Below, one piece after another: positions 1-6,627 of a stretch of 28,573 bases of DNA. This stretch comes from DAOTVD01 sp034437075 (GTDB lineage: Bacteria > Chloroflexota > Anaerolineae > Aggregatilineales > J027), in NCBI GenBank assembly GCA_034437075.1, contig DAOTVD010000360.1:1-28573 (forward strand). Reading direction: 5' to 3'. The notes beneath the pieces are model-generated. The model did not search any database and had not been told where the DNA came from. It was given only the letters and a program-made list of their open reading frames with translations. Position numbers and translations under genes: made by a program. The first letter of the stretch is position 1; every line of letters starts with the position of its first letter.

Positions 1-892
1 CAGAGGCCATGAGCGCGGTTTCCTCGCCACAGACGAACGCGCCCGCCCCCAAGCGGATGTCAATTTCGAAGTTGAAATCCGTATCAAAAATGCGCTTGCC
101 CAACAGACCTTCGCGTTCGGCTTGTTTGATGGCTTTTTTGAGGCGCGAGATAGCCAGCGGATATTCCGCGCGCACGTAGATATAACCCTGCGAGGCACCG
201 ACCGCATAGCCCGCAATCGCCATGCCTTCAATGACCAAATGCGGGTCGGACTCCATAATGCTACGATCCATAAACGCGCCGGGGTCGCCTTCGTCGCCAT
301 TACAGATGATGTATTTGGGCGAGCCGGGCGCTTTGGCGACGGTGCCCCATTTTAGGCCCGTGGGGTAACCCGCGCCGCCCCGGCCCCGTAAGCCGCTATG
401 CATGACCTCTAGCACTAGGCCATCGGGCATGTATTCGGTCAGGGCTTTGTACAGCGCGCTGTAGCCCCCCACCGCAATATATTCTTCGATGCGCTCGGGG
501 TCGATATACCCGGCATGTTCGCGCACAATGCGAATTTGCTTGGTGAAGAAGTCGGTATCGCTGGGGCAGTGAATATCGGGGATGGGGTCATCATCTTTCA
601 GGCTGTCGATAATGCGTTCGGCATCACCCACGGTGACATGTTGATACATCACGCGGTCATGGTCAATCGAAACGATAGGCCCTTCGCCGCAGAGCCCCAT
701 ACAACCGACGCCTTTAACGTCGCACAATTTGCCGGTTTTACGTTCTTTGACGGTGGCCTTCATAGCCTTGATGATGCCTTCGCTATCCGATGACATACAG
801 CCCGACCCAGCACAGACCCGGACATGGTGTTCGTATTCGTTGGTACGCGCGTTTTCTTTCTCAGTAATTTGAGCGAGTTTTTCAACTTCCAT
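1..892 (-). CDS. hoxF: HoxF-like diaphorase subunit of bidirectional [NiFe] hydrogenase (partial, C-terminus outside window)
   Basis: This is the FMN- and Fe-S-containing subunit that exchanges electrons with NAD(H) in the cytoplasm. I translated the 297 visible residues by hand. An N-terminal thioredoxin-like [2Fe-2S] domain (about 20-105) carries C27, C32, C64 and C68, the last two inside GVGCMGLCGEGP. The NADH/FMN core follows, with GRGGAGYPTGLKW at 170-182, NGDEGDPGAFMDR at 198-210 and GAGAFVCGEETAL near 282-294. The frame stays open to the window edge, so roughly the last 240 residues of a typical ~535-residue HoxF are missing. The ATG at 892 lies 11 bases inside the end of the upstream hoxE, and GGAG of that gene precedes it. 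The fused thioredoxin-like domain and the HoxE partner favour HoxF over complex I NuoF, but a NuoF or an NAD-dependent formate dehydrogenase subunit cannot be excluded without the genes to the left. Confidence 0.8.
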   Translation of the reverse strand, partial: MEVEKLAQITEKENARTNEYEHHVRVCAGSGCMSSDSEGIIKAMKATVKERKTGKLCDVKGVGCMGLCGEGPIVSIDHDRVMYQHVTVGDAERIIDSLKDDDPIPDIHCPSDTDFFTKQIRIVREHAGYIDPERIEEYIAVGGYSALYKALTEYMPDGLVLEVMHSGLRGRGGAGYPTGLKWGTVAKAPGSPKYIICNGDEGDPGAFMDRSIMESDPHLVIEGMAIAGYAVGASQGYIYVRAEYPLAISRLKKAIKQAEREGLLGKRIFDTDFNFEIDIRLGAGAFVCGEETALMAS

Positions 893-1430
893 CGGTGACA
901 GCCTCCTTTGCGGCCAGGGCATTTTGCAAGGTCTCGACAGCCGTTTCAGGCTGGACTCTGGGTATGAACTCGTTATCCAGCACGACGACAGGCGCGATGC
1001 CACAAGCGCCGACACAGCGTGCCGTCAAGAGCGAGAGTTCATCGTCGGGGGTGGTTTCGCCATCAGCCAAGCCATAGGCCTGGCCCAGCGCACGCATGAT
1101 GTCGCCCGCGCCTTTGATGTAGCAGGCCGTCCCTGTGCACACGACACATTGATGCTTGCCACGCGGTTTCATACTAAAAAAGTGATAGAAGGATGCGACA
1201 CCCAACGTTTGGCTGAGCGGCACGTTTAACCCTTCGGACACGAACGCGAGGGATTCGTTATCGATAAAGCCAAATGATTCTTGCACGGTGTGCAAGGTTT
1301 CGATCAGGGCATGTGGCCGGTAACCGTGCCGACGCATCGTCGCATTGATCAGTAACCAGCGCTTATCATCAGATGGGGGTTGAACTTTGACGGTTCGTGA
1401 TTTGGATTTCATATTTGTGCCTTTTTTCAC
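882..1430 (-). CDS. hoxE: HoxE-like [2Fe-2S] subunit of the hydrogenase diaphorase module
   Basis: This is a thioredoxin-like [2Fe-2S] protein of the NuoE/HoxE family, which passes electrons to or from the HoxF partner. Residues 20-85 form the helical N-terminal part. The cluster ligands are C98 and C103 (CTGTAC) and C139 and C143 (CVGAC). The stretch around TARCVGACGIAP and the phrase ACYIKGAG resemble cyanobacterial HoxE more than complex I NuoE. Length is 182 residues from GTG at 1430, which has AAGGG five bases upstream. An ATG at 1412 would give 176 residues and is also possible. The gene overlaps hoxF by 11 bases, so the two are translationally coupled. No strong promoter was seen in the 1431-1592 gap for this direction. 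Confidence 0.82.
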   Translation of the reverse strand: MKKGTNMKSKSRTVKVQPPSDDKRWLLINATMRRHGYRPHALIETLHTVQESFGFIDNESLAFVSEGLNVPLSQTLGVASFYHFFSMKPRGKHQCVVCTGTACYIKGAGDIMRALGQAYGLADGETTPDDELSLLTARCVGACGIAPVVVLDNEFIPRVQPETAVETLQNALAAKEAVTDGS

Positions 1431-1592
1431 AATTGCCCTTATGTTAAAGCATTGTGGCCATCCTATCCAATAACATTTGGCATCTATTTAGGGTGAACAA
1501 CTACCCCGGCGGATATGACATTCGCAACATGCATTAGGGGCGCGGTTGCGGTTCGGGCTGCGCGTCAGCCCTGGTACGGTATCTCCGCCGCC

Positions 1593-1621
1593 TTGACAGT
1601 CGCCCTACCGCTTCGGATAAT
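1593..1621 (+). promoter_or_regulatory. Sigma-70 type promoter for the DinB-like gene and metF fusion
   Basis: A perfect -35 box TTGACA (1593-1598), a 17-base spacer and GATAAT (1616-1621, 5 of 6 to consensus) are seen directly. Transcription would begin near 1628, which leaves about 80 bases of leader before the TTG start at 1707. Its position is also the main argument against the GTG/ATG-type starts further upstream of it. Confidence 0.7.
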
Positions 1622-1696
1622 ATGTCCAGATATAGACTATCCTTGTACCCATGTGCACAGCACATTTCAACATGTGAGAAACATCACGTCATTTGC

Positions 1697-1700
1697 GGAG
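1697..1700 (+). promoter_or_regulatory. Ribosome binding site that decides the DinB-like start
   Basis: GGAG lies six bases before a TTG codon at 1707 and downstream of the promoter at 1593-1621. No comparable signal precedes the longer in-frame starts. Confidence 0.5.
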
Positions 1701-1706
1701 TATATT

Positions 1707-2144
1707 TTGATATTGCAGCCTCAATTTGATACTTGGCATACCACCCAGGCGGCCTTTATCGCCCTGCTTGAGCCCATTCCGCCAGATCAAACTAATCTGG
1801 GCGGGGTGTGTGGGGCATGGGGTGTTAAGCAAATTGTGGCGCACCTGGCCGGGTGGCAACGCGAAGCCTATACGCACGCCCAACACCAATCCCCACCCCA
1901 TAGAAAAACCTACGACGCGGACGACTTCAACGCCAAAAGCGTTGCCGCGCTGAGTTTGCTCAACTGGGCGGAAACGCTCGCTACGTTCCGGTACACCAGC
2001 GAGGATTTCACAGCCCTGCTGACCGGCTTGGACGACACCACGCTGCAAACTTACCCGTTGTATGGCCAATGGCTGGATGCTCTCGCTGCCGACATCCGCC
2101 TCCATCATGACCAAATCGAAACTTGGCTAGCCCATAATCCGTAA
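1707..2144 (+). CDS. DinB/ClbS-like four-helix protein (DfsB/DUF1706-type)
   Basis: This is a 145-residue cytoplasmic protein, predicted to be a helical bundle of the DinB-like superfamily. The clearest signature is WGVKQIVAHLAGW (residues 38-50), the form of the first metal-site helix in DinB/ClbS-type proteins, with H46. The last helix carries H133 and H134 in a similar spacing to the distal histidines of the family. Known relatives include thiol S-transferases, the colibactin self-resistance protein ClbS and many uncharacterised proteins, so substrate and activity are unknown. The frame is open from 1515, but that extension lies partly upstream of the promoter and is not family-like. TTG at 1707 with GGAG before it is the best start. 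The gene is followed after 20 bases by the methyltransferase/reductase gene and is probably co-transcribed with it. Confidence 0.6.
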   Translation: MILQPQFDTWHTTQAAFIALLEPIPPDQTNLGGVCGAWGVKQIVAHLAGWQREAYTHAQHQSPPHRKTYDADDFNAKSVAALSLLNWAETLATFRYTSEDFTALLTGLDDTTLQTYPLYGQWLDALAADIRLHHDQIETWLAHNP

Positions 2145-2164
2145 CTCGTTTGAGGAATAGAACA

Positions 2165-4045
2165 ATGCCCACAACACCCTTTTTAGAGCGTTTAGGCGCT
2201 GGCCCCTTGTTGCTGGATGGTGCTATGGGAACGTCCTTGCACCAAACCGGGCTACGCCTGGGCAGTTGCCTAGAAGCGCTCTGTTTGAGTGACCCGGCTA
2301 TCGTGGCCGATGTCCACCGCCGCTATATCGAAGCCGGGGCGGATGTCATCGAGACAAACACCTTTAATGCCAATGATTATCGTCTGCGCCCATATGGTCA
2401 TGAGCGCCAAGTGATGGACATTAACGAAGCGGCTGTCGAGATCGCGCTGGAAACGCGCCATAAGCTGAACCGGGACGACGATTTATATATCCTGGGTTCG
2501 GTGGGGCCGCTGGGCGTGTGGATTGCCCCCATTGGCCGCATGAGCGAGAGCAATGCGTATAAAGCCTTTCGCAAACAGATCGCCACCCTTATTCATGCGG
2601 GCGTAGATGGCATCATGCTCGAAACCTTCAGCGACCTAAACGAATTGCGCATTGCTATTCAGGTTGCGCGGGATGTCAAGGCGGATATTCCACTGGTCGC
2701 GAGCATGACCTTCACGCGCGACGACCGGACAGTTTTGGGGGATGCGCCCGCCGCCGTGGCCGAGCAATTCATCGACCTGGGCGCGGATGTCGTCGGCGTG
2801 AATTGCAGCACCGGCCCAGCGCAGTTATTACGCATTGCGGCTGCCATGCGCCAAGTTTTGCCCCCAGAAAAGTTTTTCGCCGTGATGCCCAATGCCGGGA
2901 TTCCGCAGCAATCCGCGAGCCGCATTTCTTACCCCGCCTCGCCAGATTATTTCGGCGAATATGCCCTGGCCTATGACGAACTCGGCGTGTCTCTGATGGG
3001 CGGTTGCTGCGGCACCACACCCGCCCATATCCACGCCATGCGCGATGCCCTGGACGACGACACGCGCACTCACGCTATGCACATCCCGCGCTTGCGCCTG
3101 AAAGATGCGCCCATCGAGCCCCCCAGCGAACAGCCCACCGCATTACACCAACGCCTGGCGGCGGGCGAATTCGTCACCACGGTCGAAGTGGCACCGCCGC
3201 GCAGTTACACCCCCCAGCGCGTGGTCGTCACGGCGCAGATGTTGCGCGACGCGGGCGTGGATTTCATCAATGTGTCGGATGCGCCCCTCGCGCGCATGCG
3301 CATGAGTCCTTGGGCCGTGGCCTATCTCATCCAAGAGCAAGCCCACATCGAGACGATCTTGCATTTTCCGGTACGCGGGCGCAATATCTTGCGCGTGCAG
3401 GGCGATCTACTCGCGGCCCATGCGCTCAACATTCGCAACATCTTCGTGACGATGGGCGACCCCACGCGCATTGGCGATTATCCCGACTCGTTTGATACGG
3501 TGGATGTCGTGCCGACGGGATTGGTGCAGTTGTTGAAAGCCCATTTTAACCAAGGCGTGGACCAGGCCGGAAACTCACTGGAACACCCGACCCACTTTTT
3601 TGCCGGGGCCGCCCTAAACCTGACCCCCAGCGACGACGAGCGCGAAAAGCAGATCAAGCTCACGCGCAAGAAGATCGAAAACGGGGCCGACTTTCTGCTG
3701 ACCCAGCCCGTGTTTGATCCTGAAGCCGCGCGGCGCTTCTTTGACGATTACGCGGCGTACTATGGCGAACCCCTGCGCACGCCCGTCATTGCCGGGCTAT
3801 TGCCGCTCTATAACCCGCGCCATGCCGCCTTTTTGCATAACGAAGTCCCGGGTATGCATATTCCAGATGCACTCCGCGAGCGGATGAACCAGGCCAACGA
3901 CCCCGCCGCCGAAGGCGTGCGCATCGCGCAGGAAATTTTGCTGCAAGTGCGCGAATTTGCCGGAGGGGCCTATCTGATGCCGCCGTTCGGGCGCTACTAC
4001 CTGGCCGCCGAGGTCGTTGAGGTCTTGCACAAAGAACCTACTTAA
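2165..4045 (+). CDS. Bifunctional homocysteine S-methyltransferase / 5,10-methylenetetrahydrofolate reductase
   Basis: This is a 626-residue fusion of two methionine-cycle activities, of the type seen in Bacillus YitJ. Residues 1-300 are the Zn-dependent homocysteine methyltransferase barrel: LLLDGAMGT near 16-23, GVNCSTGP with C214, and MGGCCGTTP with C281 and C282 as the zinc thiolates. Residues 333-625 are the FAD-dependent methylenetetrahydrofolate reductase barrel, opening with TTVEVAPPR near 338-346. The cobalamin and activation domains of MetH are absent, so the methyl donor is probably not B12-bound methyl on this chain. It could be S-methylmethionine, S-adenosylmethionine or a separate corrinoid protein. 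The ATG at 2165 has GAGGA eight bases upstream. An in-frame TTG at 2150 is less likely. The TAA stop interlocks with the stop of the convergent TIR gene. Confidence 0.9.
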   Translation: MPTTPFLERLGAGPLLLDGAMGTSLHQTGLRLGSCLEALCLSDPAIVADVHRRYIEAGADVIETNTFNANDYRLRPYGHERQVMDINEAAVEIALETRHKLNRDDDLYILGSVGPLGVWIAPIGRMSESNAYKAFRKQIATLIHAGVDGIMLETFSDLNELRIAIQVARDVKADIPLVASMTFTRDDRTVLGDAPAAVAEQFIDLGADVVGVNCSTGPAQLLRIAAAMRQVLPPEKFFAVMPNAGIPQQSASRISYPASPDYFGEYALAYDELGVSLMGGCCGTTPAHIHAMRDALDDDTRTHAMHIPRLRLKDAPIEPPSEQPTALHQRLAAGEFVTTVEVAPPRSYTPQRVVVTAQMLRDAGVDFINVSDAPLARMRMSPWAVAYLIQEQAHIETILHFPVRGRNILRVQGDLLAAHALNIRNIFVTMGDPTRIGDYPDSFDTVDVVPTGLVQLLKAHFNQGVDQAGNSLEHPTHFFAGAALNLTPSDDEREKQIKLTRKKIENGADFLLTQPVFDPEAARRFFDDYAAYYGEPLRTPVIAGLLPLYNPRHAAFLHNEVPGMHIPDALRERMNQANDPAAEGVRIAQEILLQVREFAGGAYLMPPFGRYYLAAEVVEVLHKEPT

Positions 4046-4653
4046 CGGGCGTGTTCGTCTTCCCACCGCGCGACCGCGTCCAGGGCTTCTGGGGTGCCCA
4101 ACACGCGCAAAGCATCGGCGGCATGGGGCCGCACGGCTTTCTCGCTGGGGTCGTCCCACATCAGTTCGATGAGTTTGGATACGGCGGCATCGCTGTCTAG
4201 CTCCACCAGGCGGCGGATGGCGCGGTTACGGTCTTCAAAGCGTGGTTCATCCAGGCGCTTGATCCAATGTTCGACGCGCAGTTCGGCCAAACGTACGAGC
4301 AAACGCTGGATCGGGCGCTTACGCCCGCGCGTTAAATCGACATATTGCAATTCTTCTAGCTTGGGGTGCAGGTCGGTTTTTTCGAGCATCACCGGGATCA
4401 CCGTGATGCCAATGCCCATGGCATAGGCCCATTCGTAGGTGACGTACTCCGAAGCGCGTGCGGCGGGGGTCATCAGCACCAGCACCGCAAAGGATTCTTG
4501 AATCGCTTTGTCGATACTATGCCGCCAGGGCGTGCCCGGCGCAATACTTTCGGCATCCGTCCAGGGCGAGAAGCCTTCTGCCTTCAGTTGGGGGATGAGT
4601 TCTTCGATGAAATCCGCATCTTTATGGCTGTACGAGAGAAAGAGGTGCTCCAT
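4042..4653 (-). CDS. TIR domain protein with C-terminal HEAT-like repeats
   Basis: This is a 203-residue cytoplasmic protein. Residues 1-118 are a TIR domain of the bacterial TIR_2 type: FLSYSHKDADFIEELIPQL at 5-23, the SPWTDAESIAPG box at 29-40 and SEYVTYEW at 68-75. E74 falls where the catalytic glutamate of TIR NADases lies, so NAD cleavage is possible but unproven. Residues about 130-200 hold two helical hairpins rich in Leu, Ala and Asp that resemble HEAT or PBS-lyase-type repeats, usually protein-binding. TIR proteins of this form can be anti-phage effectors, scaffolds or regulators. No other defence gene is beside it, so a defence role is only a guess. It is separated from the next upstream minus-strand gene by a 189-base repeat-bearing gap. 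Its stop codon shares three bases with the stop of the convergent metF fusion. Confidence 0.82.
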   Translation of the reverse strand: MEHLFLSYSHKDADFIEELIPQLKAEGFSPWTDAESIAPGTPWRHSIDKAIQESFAVLVLMTPAARASEYVTYEWAYAMGIGITVIPVMLEKTDLHPKLEELQYVDLTRGRKRPIQRLLVRLAELRVEHWIKRLDEPRFEDRNRAIRRLVELDSDAAVSKLIELMWDDPSEKAVRPHAADALRVLGTPEALDAVARWEDEHAR

Positions 4654-4712
4654 CGCGATTGTTCCACAGCTTGGCTCATTAATCGCGTTAGTGTACCCCT
4701 ATTCACTGGGCG

Positions 4713-4751
4713 GTAGCAACTCGTGTTTGGTCGATAGATTGGCCTACAAGG
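4713..4751 (+). repeat. 39-base direct repeat, copy 1
   Basis: This copy begins GTAGCAACTCGTGTTTGG and ends ATTGGCCTACAAGG. It matches copy 2 (4787-4825) with one mismatch (C at 4732 against T). The ends GTAG and CTAC are inverted, and with CAA/TTG after a two-base bulge they could form a seven-pair stem. Its left flank (about 4697-4712) also resembles the left flank of the third, in-gene copy. Read on the minus strand, the copy encodes STKHELLPPSE followed by a stop, close to the true C-terminus of the neighbouring glutaredoxin-like gene. Confidence 0.75.
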
Positions 4752-4786
4752 GAGGGCAGAACAGCATCGCCGTGAGAGTCTACAAA

Positions 4787-4825
4787 GTAGCAACTCGTGT
4801 TTGGTTGATAGATTGGCCTACAAGG
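4787..4825 (+). repeat. 39-base direct repeat, copy 2
   Basis: This is the same element as copy 1, starting 74 bases later and differing by one base. Its minus-strand reading gives STKHELL and then diverges from the gene tail. Two full copies with one spacer are too few for an array, and there is no array-like regularity. Confidence 0.75.
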
Positions 4826-4842
4826 CAAGTTTCGCGCGCGCC

Positions 4843-5178
4843 CTATTCGGTTGGCGGTAGCAACTCGTGTTTTTCCAACCAGGCCCGCAATTGGGATTCA
4901 TTCGGTTCGGTAATCATGCTGCCCCGGTCGATGCCGCGCGGGCTGTTGCCGGGGGGCAGGTGCGTGGGGGGCAAGGCGGGGGTATCCGCGCCGTTGGGGG
5001 CCACGACGAGCGTGGGCACAGCCTCAAAGCCCGTCCAGGTTAGGACGCGCTCGCGCGCGTCCGGCGTTTCATCGATAAATACTTCGCGATAGGGCACTGC
5101 GGCCTCGTTCAGGACACGGCGGGCCAGGTTCACAAAATAGCAGGGGGTCGAACGGGTATACATAACCAGGTCAGACAT
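4843..5178 (-). CDS. Glutaredoxin/thioredoxin-like protein, monothiol
   Basis: This is a 111-residue cytoplasmic protein with a thioredoxin-type fold. VMYTRSTPCYFVNLARRVL at 5-23 places the redox cysteine C13 at the start of helix 1. The second cysteine of the CxxC pair is replaced (C-Y-F-V), so it would act as a monothiol glutaredoxin or use an external thiol. The cis-proline loop is AVPTLVV near 53-59. Between about 62 and 90 an insertion rich in Pro and Gly is unusual for glutaredoxins and may be a flexible loop. The ATG at 5178 is preceded by GGAG at about ten bases. It lies 47 bases after the amidase stop and probably shares its transcript. Its last codons overlap the third repeat copy. 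Confidence 0.72.
   Translation of the reverse strand: MSDLVMYTRSTPCYFVNLARRVLNEAAVPYREVFIDETPDARERVLTWTGFEAVPTLVVAPNGADTPALPPTHLPPGNSPRGIDRGSMITEPNESQLRAWLEKHELLPPTE
4857..4872 (+). repeat. Partial copy of the direct repeat inside the glutaredoxin-like gene
   Basis: The first 16 bases of the repeat, GTAGCAACTCGTGTTT, recur here as the last codons of the gene at 4843-5178. Similarity to copy 1 extends leftward over about 16 more bases with three mismatches, which includes the stop codon region. Confidence 0.7.
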
Positions 5179-5225
5179 AATTGCGTTGCTCCGGGTTTAT
5201 TCTCCAAGGGTTGGTATGCTCTGGG

Positions 5226-6617
5226 TCACGACGCTGGATTCTGGGCATTTAAGAAACATTCGATTCCCTCGAAAACCCCCTGCGCCATAGCGTCTGGTTC
5301 TTGGGTCAGAATCTGACGATCCGCTGCCATGAAGCCCAGTTCGACAATCGCCATGGGCGTGTCTAGCGAGACTTTGCGAAAGGCGTGATAATCCACCAAA
5401 TCGGGCGAGGTGCCAAAATGGCGCGGTAAGCCCGTCGCATTAGCGTATTCTGCCGCTAAGCAGTTTTCCAGGCGGATGTCACGATCTTGCACCGAGGCGC
5501 GGCGCAGTTCACCAATATTGATATTAAAGCCCGTGGCCCCAAATCCCAAATTCTCGCAGGTGTTCGCATGGATGGAAATGAGCACGCTGGCCCGGTAATT
5601 ATCTAGGCGCGGGTCCCATTCGTTGAGCATCTCGACTTCATACCCGGCTTCGACCAGCAAATTGGCCACCCGCAACGACACGGTGGTATTGACTTCCAGT
5701 TCGGTCAGTTCTGGGATGCCGTCGCCATTATCATCGCACACCGCGCCGGGGTCTACGTCAAAAGTTGGGTCGAGCGGCGGGCCGCTATGCCCGGTTACGA
5801 TGCCGATGCGTTGCGTACGCGCGTAAGTCGGCAGCGGCGAAGGCACCGCCGTGGGCGGCCCTTGGGTAGAGTTGACGCTTTGCAAATTCGCGACGAATTC
5901 ATCCGACAGAAAGCTATCGGGCGTCCAGTAGCTGAAGATAAACGACACCGTGACTGCCGCCGCCAGGATAATCATCACCGTGCGCAAACCTAACCAGGTT
6001 TCGCTGGGCTCACGCGGGGCGCGTTTGGGGCGCGCGGCAGCGATACGCGCCAATGCAGGATTCACGAAGGCGGATTGCGTGGCCGGGTCGGGGCGTTCGG
6101 GGGGCAAGCGGCGTGGTGGCTCCTCCAGGGGCGGCGGCTCGATAACATCGGGCGCATTGTCAGAGTCGAGAGCTTCGGAACGCTTGTTATCTGGGGCTGG
6201 TGGCGTCTCATCTGTGGGTTCGTCGGCTGCGGTATCATCGCTGAACGTGCCCGGCGCGAAATCCGGCTGAGCGGGGGCCTGGGTGCGCGGTGTATCCACC
6301 TGGGCCGATTGGCGCGATACGCTCTGCAAGAAATGCTGGATGTCCGCTTCAATGGCGGCTTTGTCGTCGTCGGAATAATTCGGCTCGGGGTCGGGCGGAC
6401 GTTGCGCGCGCGCACCGCGTAAGGTCGCGATAAACCCGGCCAGATCATCGCTGGGGATGGCGCGTGGGGGCTCAGCTTCCGAATCCGGTAAGCCATAGCC
6501 GTGGGGCGCGCCGCTGGGGTGCGCGGGCTCGTCGGGCGTATCATCATCAATGAAACGCGGCGCGTCGTCGTCCGGCGGGCCGTTATGATCGTTGTCGTCG
6601 TAGCGGTCGTCCATCAT
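5226..6617 (-). CDS. Membrane-anchored N-acetylmuramoyl-L-alanine amidase (Amidase_3) with long disordered N-terminus
   Basis: This is a 463-residue protein. Residues 1-205 are acidic, proline-rich and probably disordered. Residues 212-231 (a hydrophobic run around TVMIILAAAVTVSFIFSYW) form one transmembrane helix, which puts the head in the cytoplasm and the C-terminal domain outside. Residues 268-458 are a zinc amidase of the AmiC/CwlM type that cleaves the amide between muramic acid and the stem peptide. Visible ligands and catalytic residues are H277 (TGHSG), E306, H350 (SIHANT) and E426 (IVELGFM). Between the first His and Glu sits a calcium-loop-like DDNGDGIPELTE (295-306), which is not standard for the family. 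The two adjacent ATGs at 6617 and 6614 lack a strong ribosome site. The gene starts ten bases after the upstream stop, so coupling is likely. Confidence 0.85.
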   Translation of the reverse strand: MMDDRYDDNDHNGPPDDDAPRFIDDDTPDEPAHPSGAPHGYGLPDSEAEPPRAIPSDDLAGFIATLRGARAQRPPDPEPNYSDDDKAAIEADIQHFLQSVSRQSAQVDTPRTQAPAQPDFAPGTFSDDTAADEPTDETPPAPDNKRSEALDSDNAPDVIEPPPLEEPPRRLPPERPDPATQSAFVNPALARIAAARPKRAPREPSETWLGLRTVMIILAAAVTVSFIFSYWTPDSFLSDEFVANLQSVNSTQGPPTAVPSPLPTYARTQRIGIVTGHSGPPLDPTFDVDPGAVCDDNGDGIPELTELEVNTTVSLRVANLLVEAGYEVEMLNEWDPRLDNYRASVLISIHANTCENLGFGATGFNINIGELRRASVQDRDIRLENCLAAEYANATGLPRHFGTSPDLVDYHAFRKVSLDTPMAIVELGFMAADRQILTQEPDAMAQGVFEGIECFLNAQNPAS

Positions 6618-6627
6618 AGTCTTGATT

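Noticed and set aside
882..1430. Assignment of the first two genes to respiratory complex I (nuoE, nuoF)
   Set aside because: No nuoD or nuoG is adjacent on the visible side. HoxE-like phrases and the fused [2Fe-2S] domain of the partner fit hydrogenase diaphorase better, though this is not fully excluded.
1515..1706. Longer start for the DinB-like gene
   Set aside because: The start codon is upstream of a near-consensus promoter and the added residues are not family-like.
4713..4825. Two direct repeats that could suggest a CRISPR array
   Set aside because: Only two full copies and one spacer, with a partial third copy inside a gene. No further regular units and no cas genes are present.
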